Source: Flavobacteriales bacterium
Lineage (GTDB): Bacteria > Bacteroidota > Bacteroidia > Flavobacteriales_D > Crocinitomicaceae
Assembly: GCA_947460825.1 (NCBI GenBank)
Contig: CANHHA010000006.1
Coordinates: forward strand, 1-64,000
Direction: 5' to 3'
Length of the DNA: 64,000 nt
A program made the translations under genes and the position numbers. Positions within the stretch are counted from its first letter, which is position 1, and the number at the start of each line of letters is the position of its first letter. Shown here piece by piece: positions 57,519 to 64,000 of this stretch. The notes below the pieces were generated by a model. It saw only the letters and a program-made list of their open reading frames with translations, was not told where the DNA came from and ran no database searches.

Positions 57519-58580
57519 ATGCCTTCGGAAAAGCCCAATATTCGTAATCTTTCTTTAGTTGAATTAACAGAAGCCCTAGTACAAGGAGGCTTTCCCAAGT
57601 TTCGCGCCTCACAGGTGTTTGATTGGTTATGGAAACAACATGCTGCCAATTTCTCTTCCATGAAAAATATTGGGGCGCCACTAATTGCCTACCTGGAATC
57701 ACATTATCACATTGATCGATTGGCGCTTGATACCGTTCAAAAAAGCAGCGATAAAACTATAAAATGTGGTTTTAACACCATTGACAGCCAAGTAATTGAA
57801 GGAGTCCTAATCCCCACCAGTAAACGCATGACCGCGTGCATATCCTCGCAAGCCGGATGTAGTTTGTCCTGCGCCTTTTGTGCTACAGGGAAGCTGAAAC
57901 TCATGAAAAACTTGAGCGCCGGAGAATTGGTAGATCAAGTGGTCGTGCTCAATGAATTAGCGACTACAAACTATGGGATTCCCCTCTCGAACATTGTTCT
58001 CATGGGAATGGGTGAACCCTTACTCAACTACAAGAACGTCATTTCGGCTCTAGAGATTCTAACCGACCCCAATAGATTCAACATAAGCCCGCGAAGGATC
58101 ACTTTATCGACTGCTGGTATTTCAAAAATGATCATGAAATTGGGGGATGAAAAAGTCCGTTTTAACCTTGCCCTTTCTCTGCATGCCGCCGACGACAAAA
58201 AGCGCAGTGAAGTGATGGAAATCAACGACTCTAACAACTTGGCTTCATTGCGTGAGGCCTTAATTTATTTCCACGAACGCACCGGGTCTAGAATTACCTT
58301 TGAGTACATCCTGTTTCATGCGTTTAATGATTCAATCGAAGATGCAGCTAACCTTGCTATTTTTGCGCGATGCGTACCGTGTAAAATCAACATTATTGAA
58401 TACAACAGCATTGGTGATTCTCGCTTTACGAAAGCAACAGAAGCTCAAACGGAAGCCTTCAGGGAATTTTTAGAACGGAGAAACTTAATCGTGAACGTTC
58501 GGCGAAGTAGAGGAAAAGATATTGATGCCGCCTGTGGCCAGTTGGCAAATAAAATAAATCAGGCTACAAAATCGCTTTAA
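57519..58580 (+). CDS. rlmN: 23S rRNA (A2503-C2) / tRNA (A37-C2) methyltransferase RlmN
   Basis: A 353-residue radical-SAM methyltransferase. The iron-sulfur motif CSLSCAFC spans Cys114-Cys121, and the catalytic Cys is Cys339 in DIDAACGQL. An N-terminal RNA-binding region and NLALSLHAADDKKRSEVM are also typical. It modifies A2503 of 23S rRNA and A37 of some tRNAs. It is 3 nt after dnaN, and the last 17 nt overlap the convergent SirB1-like gene. Confidence 0.97.
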   Translation: MPSEKPNIRNLSLVELTEALVQGGFPKFRASQVFDWLWKQHAANFSSMKNIGAPLIAYLESHYHIDRLALDTVQKSSDKTIKCGFNTIDSQVIEGVLIPTSKRMTACISSQAGCSLSCAFCATGKLKLMKNLSAGELVDQVVVLNELATTNYGIPLSNIVLMGMGEPLLNYKNVISALEILTDPNRFNISPRRITLSTAGISKMIMKLGDEKVRFNLALSLHAADDKKRSEVMEINDSNNLASLREALIYFHERTGSRITFEYILFHAFNDSIEDAANLAIFARCVPCKINIIEYNSIGDSRFTKATEAQTEAFREFLERRNLIVNVRRSRGKDIDAACGQLANKINQATKSL

Positions 58581-59436
58581 TTTGAGAAAGCGCTTGTAAA
58601 CACGCTGTATCGCCTTTAAATTGAAACGCTTCTTCAAATGCCAATAAATATCGATTAATTAAGGTGGTATTCGACGTTGGCTCAAAAAATTTGCGCTCTG
58701 GCTCGATTTCGATTTGTTTTAAAAATGAGCGTATTTCTTGCTCGTCGAACACAATACCATTTCCGATTGGATTGATGTAGAACAATACCCCATATTCACT
58801 TTCAGACTCGCTAAATAGAGAAGTATTGTTTTCATCCATACGCGCCAAGATGAATATCTTTGGGAAATCAACACCATAGATTGGAACTTCTAACCAATTT
58901 GCGATAATCGAATAAATCAAACCAATAATCAAGGGATTACCCTTCTTTTCCGTCAAAACAGTTCCAATATTCAAATGCGCTAGATCGCGCTGAAAGCTTT
59001 CCGTGCACTCAAATCCATGAACCTCGAAAAACATGTGATTTAATATTTTTACCTGTTCAAATGCCGTTTGATAATCATTTAATTCCAACCACACATCTTT
59101 ACGAAGCGCCTCCATGTGTTGTAGAACAAGCGCATCGTCTAAGGTGGAATCCACCAACTTATTTAGGGCAACAATGGCTTTTAATAGGTCTTTATCTGCA
59201 GAAGTACTCCAAGTTAATAACTCATTAGAAACAGCATCTAGGCGAATGGCCTGAAGGATTTCTGAGGCACGACTTATTTGCCTAATCCCGGCCGATTCAT
59301 TGGATAATACCTCCACAAGAAACGGCTCGATGAGCTGAGCTTCTGCTTTTATTACTTGTTTGATCACCAGATAAATCCGTTCATCGGGATCTTCCAATAA
59401 ATCTACCAGTGCTTTTCGTTTTCGATTTGACATCAT
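58564..59436 (-). CDS. SirB1-like transglutaminase-fold protein
   Basis: A 290-residue protein of the SirB1/TPR-transglutaminase group, seen in the pattern RDVWLELNDYQTAFEQVKIL and the LNIGTVLTEKKGNPLIIGLI segment that in the family holds a Cys-type site, here altered. The function is unknown. The open frame begins at 59469, but the predicted -7 box at 59444-59451 lies between that ATG and the pair at 59436/59433. I chose 59436 (MMSNRKRKALV). Its 3' end overlaps rlmN by 17 nt. Confidence 0.78.
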   Translation of the reverse strand: MMSNRKRKALVDLLEDPDERIYLVIKQVIKAEAQLIEPFLVEVLSNESAGIRQISRASEILQAIRLDAVSNELLTWSTSADKDLLKAIVALNKLVDSTLDDALVLQHMEALRKDVWLELNDYQTAFEQVKILNHMFFEVHGFECTESFQRDLAHLNIGTVLTEKKGNPLIIGLIYSIIANWLEVPIYGVDFPKIFILARMDENNTSLFSESESEYGVLFYINPIGNGIVFDEQEIRSFLKQIEIEPERKFFEPTSNTTLINRYLLAFEEAFQFKGDTACLQALSQIKAIL

Positions 59437-59443
59437 CACGAGA

Positions 59444-59451
59444 CAAAAATA
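59444..59451 (-). promoter_or_regulatory. -7 box for the SirB1-like gene
   Basis: The minus strand reads TATTTTTG (exact TAnnTTTG), ending 7 nt before the ATG at 59436. A TTTG 15 bases upstream (59470-59467) is closer than usual. Confidence 0.45.
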
Positions 59452-59548
59452 TTCACGAAGCAGGCTCAAATAGGAAAGGGGTCAGTTCTTTATCAAACTG
59501 AAAATGTTAATACTCATGTAACCTAATTAAAAATCGGCCGTTTACTTG

Positions 59549-59560
59549 TTTGAATTCAAA
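59549..59560. promoter_or_regulatory. 12-base palindrome TTTGAATTCAAA upstream of the small lipoprotein
   Basis: A perfect palindrome centred about 70 nt before the lipoprotein ATG, between it and the divergent SirB1-like gene. It may be an operator. There is no further support. Confidence 0.3.
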
Positions 59561-59588
59561 TGAACTATGCTACAGGTTATTTGAGATT

Positions 59589-59606
59589 AGGGGGACTTGT
59601 CCCCCT
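59589..59606 (+). terminator. terminator-like hairpin just before the lipoprotein gene
   Basis: AGGGGGA, CTTG loop, TCCCCCT followed by five T on the plus strand: a strong stem ending only 18 nt before the ATG at 59625. It could end plus-strand transcription coming from dnaN-rlmN, since no terminator is visible after rlmN, or act as an attenuator in the lipoprotein leader. Confidence 0.6.
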
Positions 59607-59624
59607 TTTTATTTAACTTTGACT

Positions 59625-59963
59625 ATGAAAATAATGATAACACTTTTGATCAGCCTTGGGTTATTATCCTGCAAATCAACGAAAGTAGCAACAATTGATC
59701 CTCCTTCAGAGGGTACTAACCAATGGGTTGGAATTATTCATGTCAATGAGAATCAATGTCCCGTGTATATTGAAATCAAGGATGAATTAAATCCTGGAGT
59801 AGCCGTTCCGTTCCATGCTGTTTATCCGCTAAACTTAAAGGATGGCATGAAGAAAAAAGGACTAAAAGTGCAATTCAGCTATACGATTTCAAAAGCCATG
59901 TCTCCTGAAGGATGTTCTGCAGAAGCGGTAATCCAGCTTGAGCAGATTACAGTTATTCCATAG
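59625..59963 (+). CDS. small lipoprotein of unknown function
   Basis: A 112-residue protein from the ATG at 59625 (MKIMITLLISLGLLSCKSTK), with a lipobox LLSC at Cys16. The frame is open back to 59550 but those residues run through the terminator hairpin and are not signal-like. The mature part has two cysteines, in NENQCPVYIEIKDEL and MSPEGCSAEAVIQ. I do not recognise a family. The last 11 nt overlap the convergent formimidoylglutamase-like gene. Confidence 0.7.
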   Translation: MKIMITLLISLGLLSCKSTKVATIDPPSEGTNQWVGIIHVNENQCPVYIEIKDELNPGVAVPFHAVYPLNLKDGMKKKGLKVQFSYTISKAMSPEGCSAEAVIQLEQITVIP

Positions 59964-60897
59964 GAGTAAAGCTATCTAAGCATAAGTAAGCCAAGGCGCG
60001 ACCAATGGTTCGTTCTTGCTCCGCATTATTTGCAGCACCTTCGGTTAAATTAAGATATGCCAATGGTTGATTCGGAAGTAGTCGGATAATGTTTCTTATT
60101 TCGTCCAAAGACCACCCAGAAGGTGAAGATGCGGAAGAAGGCATATTTGCCATACAATCCATATCAAGATCAACTCCTACAGGACCCTTAGCATGTAAAA
60201 AAACATCTAAAACATCGGAAGCAAGGACTTCCCCCCCAAAATAAGACTCAAAAAACGTAAGGTTCACATGGTGTTTTCGGATGAAATCCTTCATGAATGG
60301 TGTAATTCCATAGGCATGAACTCCAAACACATGGTAATTCTCGAGCACTCCTTCTTCCAACGCGACCGAAAAACTATTGCCGGAATGCCTTCTATTTATG
60401 GCTCGGCAATCGGTATGTGCATCAAGATTAATTACAGTTTTACAAGCTTTCACCTCATTTGCCCAACGCATAAGGGGCAAGGCATTGTTGTGCCCTCCAC
60501 CAATTACAATAGGAAGTTGGTCCTTTGACACATTGAGGCGCAACACCTCCAAAACAAAGGCATCCAGCTCTTCCACCAAGACGCTAGCCTCCTCTACTTG
60601 CGTAGGAAAAGACCCGATAAATGTAATATTACCCAAGACATCAAAGGATTGGCCTTGATAAGGCCACTGAATAAATTGTTTAAAAAATGCGTTAAATGAA
60701 TGTTCCGAGCCCATGCGCCCATAATTCGCGAATGGACCTATGGATTCGCTAATTCCTAAAATTATCACCTGTGGCTTGGGTTTATTTACGGTTAAATAGT
60801 CGCCAATCCGCTCCTCTCCTTTCCTACTGATCATTAAATGATCAGAAAATAACTGGGACTTCGTTCTGAGTTCGAAATTCTTACGTGTGGATTTCAT
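59953..60897 (-). CDS. arginase-fold formimidoylglutamase-like ureohydrolase
   Basis: A 314-residue ureohydrolase. Metal-ligand motifs are complete: His136 in GGGHNNALP, Asp159, His161 and Asp163 in NLDAHTDCR, and Asp243/Asp245 in GVDLDMDCM. HSGNSFSVAL near residue 171 is the substrate loop of formimidoylglutamase (HutG) type, so cleaving N-formimino-glutamate to glutamate and formamide in histidine breakdown is likely. Other hut genes are not in the window, and arginase/agmatinase activity cannot be ruled out. It overlaps the thioesterase gene by 17 nt. Confidence 0.85.
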   Translation of the reverse strand: MKSTRKNFELRTKSQLFSDHLMISRKGEERIGDYLTVNKPKPQVIILGISESIGPFANYGRMGSEHSFNAFFKQFIQWPYQGQSFDVLGNITFIGSFPTQVEEASVLVEELDAFVLEVLRLNVSKDQLPIVIGGGHNNALPLMRWANEVKACKTVINLDAHTDCRAINRRHSGNSFSVALEEGVLENYHVFGVHAYGITPFMKDFIRKHHVNLTFFESYFGGEVLASDVLDVFLHAKGPVGVDLDMDCMANMPSSASSPSGWSLDEIRNIIRLLPNQPLAYLNLTEGAANNAEQERTIGRALAYLCLDSFTPME

Positions 60898-61303
60898 AGG
60901 TTTTCAGGATGGTTTGTATAAATTCAGGAATACGAATGGGTTTAGCTTGATGTAGGGATTGAAACACTAACACGGTTGAAGCAGTGGTTAAAATTGTTGC
61001 ATTTTGGTCAAACAACACATAGTTAAATTCCAGGGTACAATTGGTTGTTCTAACTAGCGTGGTCTCTAAGCGCAAGAAATCATCATATTTTGCAGGCGCT
61101 TTGAATTGCGTAGTCATGGATACCACCGGCAATAAAATCCCCTCATCTTCTAAGTGTTTATAAACCACTCCAAGGGACCGCAATGCTTCAACGCGACCCA
61201 ATTCAAAGTAGGTTGCATAATTGCCGTGATAGCAATAACCCATGCGATCAGTTTCACTGTAACGCACACGAAATTCAGAGACATGGGAATAATATAAATT
61301 CAT
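60881..61303 (-). CDS. acyl-CoA thioesterase (hotdog fold, YbgC/4HBT family)
   Basis: A 140-residue single hotdog domain. The motif RYSETDRMGYCYHGNYATYF near residue 14 holds the Asp-x-x-Gly-x-x-x-x-x-Asn pattern of 4-hydroxybenzoyl-CoA thioesterase-like enzymes. The family hydrolyses acyl-CoA thioesters; YbgC homologues work with the Tol-Pal region, but the neighbours here give no such link. First gene of a pair with the ureohydrolase. Confidence 0.85.
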   Translation of the reverse strand: MNLYYSHVSEFRVRYSETDRMGYCYHGNYATYFELGRVEALRSLGVVYKHLEDEGILLPVVSMTTQFKAPAKYDDFLRLETTLVRTTNCTLEFNYVLFDQNATILTTASTVLVFQSLHQAKPIRIPEFIQTILKTYEIHT

Positions 61304-61325
61304 GATAGCATATAAGTCCTTTTTC

Positions 61326-61357
61326 TTTGGAACTCAATCTAAAGTATTGTAAATTTG
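61326..61357 (+). promoter_or_regulatory. promoter TTTG-20-TAAATTTG about 200 nt upstream of dnaA
   Basis: TTTG (61326-61329), 20 bases, TAAATTTG (61350-61357): an almost ideal Bacteroidota promoter on the plus strand. Transcription would start near 61364, leaving a leader of about 200 nt before dnaA, with a terminator-like hairpin inside it. Confidence 0.6.
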
Positions 61358-61419
61358 TCTACTCCAAGCTTCTTATTTCAAGGTGTGGTAAAAAATGTTT
61401 TTAGAAGTAAAAAAAAATT

Positions 61420-61449
61420 AAAAGTCAAGGGTGTTTGAACTTTTTTTTT
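61420..61449 (+). terminator. weak terminator-like hairpin in the dnaA upstream region
   Basis: AAAAGT pairs with ACTTTT, with one bulged A and a CAA/TTG inner stem around a 6-base loop, followed by a run of T to make nine T in all. The stem is AT-rich and weak, but the T-tract is long. With the promoter at 61326-61357 it would define an RNA of about 85 nt. Confidence 0.4.
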
Positions 61450-61476
61450 CAGTTTTTTCTATCAACCTTTGTTCAC

Positions 61477-61494
61477 AACTTTTTAACAAAAGTT
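61477..61494. repeat. inverted repeat AACTTTT-TAAC-AAAAGTT before dnaA
   Basis: A perfect 7-base inverted repeat with a 4-base centre, 72 nt before the dnaA ATG. It may be a regulatory site or an AT-rich structure. It is not a recognised DnaA box. Confidence 0.35.
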
Positions 61495-61566
61495 AATGTG
61501 CATTTAACATACGTAAAATGCTGTTTATCAGTTCGGTGAATTTATTAATTGTTTTAGAAAAAAATT

Positions 61567-62997
61567 ATGTTGAAAGATCATACCACGGCTTGGGAGTCTT
61601 GTTTAAAAGTTATAAAAGATAACATCTCTTTACAAGCATACAAGGTGTGGTTTGAGCCAATAATTCCAGTAAAACTAGACCAAAGTATTTTAACCATCCA
61701 AGTTCCTTCTCATTTTTTCTATGAGTGGTTAGAGCAGCATTACATTGGGTTACTGAGTAAGGTAATTAAGAAAGAAATTGGTCCTGAAGGAAGTTTGGAA
61801 TACAGCATTGTTATGGAGAGCAATCACCGAAATGCCACGCCTTACACAGTAAAATTACCCACTCAAAATAATTCGCAAGGTCAAAATTCACCCCAAAGCA
61901 TTCCACTTGGAGCAACTGAGCATCAAATTCGAAATCCCTTCATTATTCCGGGATTAAAAAAAGTGACCATTGAGTCTAACTTAATTCCAAGTTTTACCTT
62001 TGAAAATTTCATAGAAGGTGATTGTAATCGGTTGGCGCGTGCATCGGGATATGCTGTAGCGAACAAGCCAGGAGGTACGGCCTTTAATCCCCTATTGATA
62101 TACGGAGGAGTAGGTTTGGGTAAAACTCATTTGGCTCATGCCATCGGACTCTCTATCAAGGAACAGCATCCAAGTAAAACGGTACTTTATGTGCAATCTG
62201 AAAAATTTGCCCACCAGTTTATTGATGCGATAAAGAATCAAACGACCAATGACTTTATTCACTTCTATCAAATGGTGGATGTGTTAATTATTGATGACGT
62301 TCAGTTTTTTGCAGGTAAGGAGCGTACACAAGATGTATTCTTTAGCATTTTTAATCACTTGCACCAAAATGGTAAGCAAATCGTACTTACTTCCGACAAG
62401 GCTCCGGTAGAAATGCAAGGGATGGAGCAGCGCTTGTTATCCAGATTCAAGTGGGGGCTATCTGCAGATTTAAATGTTCCAGACTTGGAAACGCGCATTG
62501 CCATACTTGAAAAGAAAATGTATGCAAGTGGGATTGAATTACCGAAAGAAGTGGTTGAGTATTTAGCCTATTCGATCAACACGAACATTCGAGAAATTGA
62601 AGGTGCGATGAATACGCTCTTGATGCAGTCATCCTTGAATAAAAAATCAATTTCATTAGAGCTGGCAAAGCAAATGGTTGATAAATTCGTTAAGAATACC
62701 GCTCGAGAGGTCTCTATTGAATATATTCAAAAAATTGTATGTGATTATTTTGATTTACCCATCGAAATGCTGAAATCTAAAACACGGAAGCGTGAAGTGG
62801 TTCAAGCCCGTCAAATTAGCATGTATTTTTCTAAGAAAATGACAAAATCTTCCTTGGCGAATATCGGTGCACATTGTGGTGGTAAGGATCATGCCACGGT
62901 GCTACACGCATGCAGAACGGTCGTGAATCTTTCTGAAACCGATAAGCAATTTCGGGTGTACTTAGAGGAACTAGAGAAGAAGTTAACCATTCATTAA
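61567..62997 (+). CDS. dnaA: chromosomal replication initiator protein DnaA
   Basis: A 476-residue AAA+ initiator that binds oriC and melts it. Domain I is in residues about 5-85, then a low-complexity linker. Domain III has Walker A GGVGLGKTHLAHAIG (180-194) and Walker B VLIIDDVQFFAGKERTQ. Domain IV has the DNA-binding signature GGKDHATVLHACRTV. Length is normal. yigZ and a SRAP gene follow with little space, suggesting one operon. Weak DnaA-box-like sites only are visible upstream. Confidence 0.98.
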   Translation: MLKDHTTAWESCLKVIKDNISLQAYKVWFEPIIPVKLDQSILTIQVPSHFFYEWLEQHYIGLLSKVIKKEIGPEGSLEYSIVMESNHRNATPYTVKLPTQNNSQGQNSPQSIPLGATEHQIRNPFIIPGLKKVTIESNLIPSFTFENFIEGDCNRLARASGYAVANKPGGTAFNPLLIYGGVGLGKTHLAHAIGLSIKEQHPSKTVLYVQSEKFAHQFIDAIKNQTTNDFIHFYQMVDVLIIDDVQFFAGKERTQDVFFSIFNHLHQNGKQIVLTSDKAPVEMQGMEQRLLSRFKWGLSADLNVPDLETRIAILEKKMYASGIELPKEVVEYLAYSINTNIREIEGAMNTLLMQSSLNKKSISLELAKQMVDKFVKNTAREVSIEYIQKIVCDYFDLPIEMLKSKTRKREVVQARQISMYFSKKMTKSSLANIGAHCGGKDHATVLHACRTVVNLSETDKQFRVYLEELEKKLTIH

Positions 62998-63003
62998 AAC
63001 TCA

Positions 63004-63594
63004 TTGAGCGTTAAGAAACGGACGGTTTCTTGTGTAAGCGAATTCTCCTTAACACAGCAAAAATCCAAATTCACTGCAATTCTATTTCCGTGTGCTGATG
63101 AGGACGTATTCAAATCTAATCTGAACCATATAAAATCATTGCATGCTAAGGCAGATCATGCTTGCTACGCTTATCAAGTTGGAAATCCAATAAAAACAAG
63201 AGCAAATGACGACGGAGAACCCTCTGGAAGTGCCGGATTACCGATACTTGGACAATTAAAGTCTCATGAATTAATCCATGTGGGATGTGTGGTTATCCGC
63301 TATTATGGCGGGACAAAATTAGGAGTACCCGGATTAATTGCCGCATACAAAAACACGTGCTTGGGCGCAATACGAGAAAATGAAATAATTCCACACCAAG
63401 CATTCCAAACGCTTCAGATCGTTGGTGATTACGTATCCTTAATGAAATTCATGAGTATTGCCAACCAGCAGAATTGGCATATAAGGTATCTTAGTTCGGA
63501 GTCTGAACCCATGTTACAGATACACATTGAAGAGGAAAGCGTGCCGCTCGTAATGGATAAATTATCATTATTTTCGTCATTAACCTGTTTTTAA
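63004..63594 (+). CDS. yigZ: YigZ/IMPACT family protein
   Basis: A 196-residue UPF0029/IMPACT protein. The signature KADHACYAYQVG, then DDGEPSGSAGLPILGQLKSH and VVIRYYGGTKLGVPGLIAAY are characteristic. Function is uncertain; members bind nucleic acid or affect translation. The start is TTG at 63004, 6 nt after the dnaA stop and in the same frame as dnaA, with no earlier start possible. It is followed 4 nt later by the SRAP gene. Confidence 0.9.
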   Translation: MSVKKRTVSCVSEFSLTQQKSKFTAILFPCADEDVFKSNLNHIKSLHAKADHACYAYQVGNPIKTRANDDGEPSGSAGLPILGQLKSHELIHVGCVVIRYYGGTKLGVPGLIAAYKNTCLGAIRENEIIPHQAFQTLQIVGDYVSLMKFMSIANQQNWHIRYLSSESEPMLQIHIEEESVPLVMDKLSLFSSLTCF

Positions 63595-63598
63595 ATGC

Positions 63599-64000
63599 AT
63601 GTGTTATAGCAACTCAAGTACTTCAAGTAACGAAACACTCCGTCAAACTTACAAGCGATCTGTTCAGTTACTGCCCCCTGAAACACCGGTATATTACGCG
63701 AATGGATTTTCCTTTCCAACGTGGCGTATTATCACCAAATCCCCAAGCATAACCCTTATGAAATGGGGGTTAGTCCCTCATTGGTATCGAGGAAACACCC
63801 CCCTTGATTTTGCGAGTAAAACCCTTAATGCACGAATAGAAACCCTTCATGAAAAAGCGAGTTTCAAACCATTAATAGCAACGCATCGTTGCGTGATTCC
63901 TTCATCGGGGTTCTTTGAATTCAAGCACTTGAATGCAGTTAAAATCCCTTACTTTATTTATCCAAAAGAACAATCCATATTCTCTATGGCTGGGCTTTAC
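63599..64000 (+). CDS. SOS-response-associated peptidase (SRAP, YedK/HMCES), truncated by window edge
   Basis: The plus strand from the ATG at 63599 gives 134 open codons to the window end. It starts MCYSNSS, exposing Cys2, the residue that forms a covalent crosslink with abasic sites in single-stranded DNA. Other SRAP motifs are present: MKWGLVPHWYRG, ASKTLNARIETLHEK, and CVIPSSGFFEF with the catalytic Glu. The C-terminal His motif lies beyond the window. It protects replication-associated abasic sites. It follows yigZ by 4 nt, in the dnaA operon. Confidence 0.93.
   Translation, partial: MCYSNSSTSSNETLRQTYKRSVQLLPPETPVYYANGFSFPTWRIITKSPSITLMKWGLVPHWYRGNTPLDFASKTLNARIETLHEKASFKPLIATHRCVIPSSGFFEFKHLNAVKIPYFIYPKEQSIFSMAGLY

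Noticed and set aside
61304-61566. oriC upstream of dnaA
   Set aside because: Only sites with two mismatches to TTATCCACA are visible (for example near 61472 and 61384), and no array. Cumulative GC skew over the genome would decide it.

Overview
The window reads as chromosomal DNA of a member of the Bacteroidota, most likely Flavobacteriales. The evidence: a single str-S10-spc-alpha ribosomal supercluster followed by carA-eno; gliding genes gldF and gldG beside dnaN; secreted proteins with type IX secretion (T9SS) C-terminal domains; a PafA alkaline phosphatase; a fused DAHP synthase/chorismate mutase; and promoters of the Bacteroidota type (TTTG or TTG, about 19-23 bases, TAnnTTTG). Base composition is moderately AT-rich throughout. 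I see no rRNA, tRNA, CRISPR array, insertion sequence or prophage. Genus cannot be fixed from the sequence alone.

Layout. 1-6401: surface-polysaccharide genes on the minus strand (truncated glycosyltransferase, asparagine-synthase-like amidotransferase, polymerase-like membrane protein, flippase), then a short gap with a possible broken ORF, then a second flippase. 6451-8163: 3-hydroxyacyl-CoA dehydrogenase, a small XRE regulator and a NUDIX hydrolase. 8164-10556: eno and carA with their own promoter. 10660-27834: 32 minus-strand genes from rpsL to rplQ, with a perfect Bacteroidota promoter before rpsL and a strong terminator after rplQ. 28142-34988: four secreted proteins (two large T9SS-type proteins, a PhoD-like phosphatase, a subtilisin-like protease). 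35026-38872: GNAT and CoA-transferase genes, divergent from aconitase. 38937-44060: outer membrane protein, aroA, DAHP synthase/chorismate mutase, rny, zapA and a coiled-coil protein in one minus-strand run. 44146-49511: tsaB with one response regulator, and divergently a second response regulator with a vWD-domain protein and pafA. 49500-51411: purC and phoH. 51498-58580: SAM hydrolase-like protein, monooxygenase-like protein, gldF, gldG, DUF4340-like protein, dnaN, rlmN. 58564-61303: SirB1-like protein, small lipoprotein, formimidoylglutamase-like protein, thioesterase. 61567-64000: dnaA, yigZ and a truncated SRAP (HMCES/YedK) gene.

Most of the window is conserved housekeeping, and I do not see an obvious new defence or mobile system. 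The points worth a second look are the minisatellite tail on ribosomal protein L17, inverted repeats placed on the carA and response-regulator promoters, helically phased repeats before the subtilisin-like gene, a promoter/terminator pair inside the dnaA upstream region, an orphan response regulator wired to a vWD protein plus PafA, a divergent AroA, and several genes whose -7 boxes lie so close to the start codon that their mRNAs should be leaderless.
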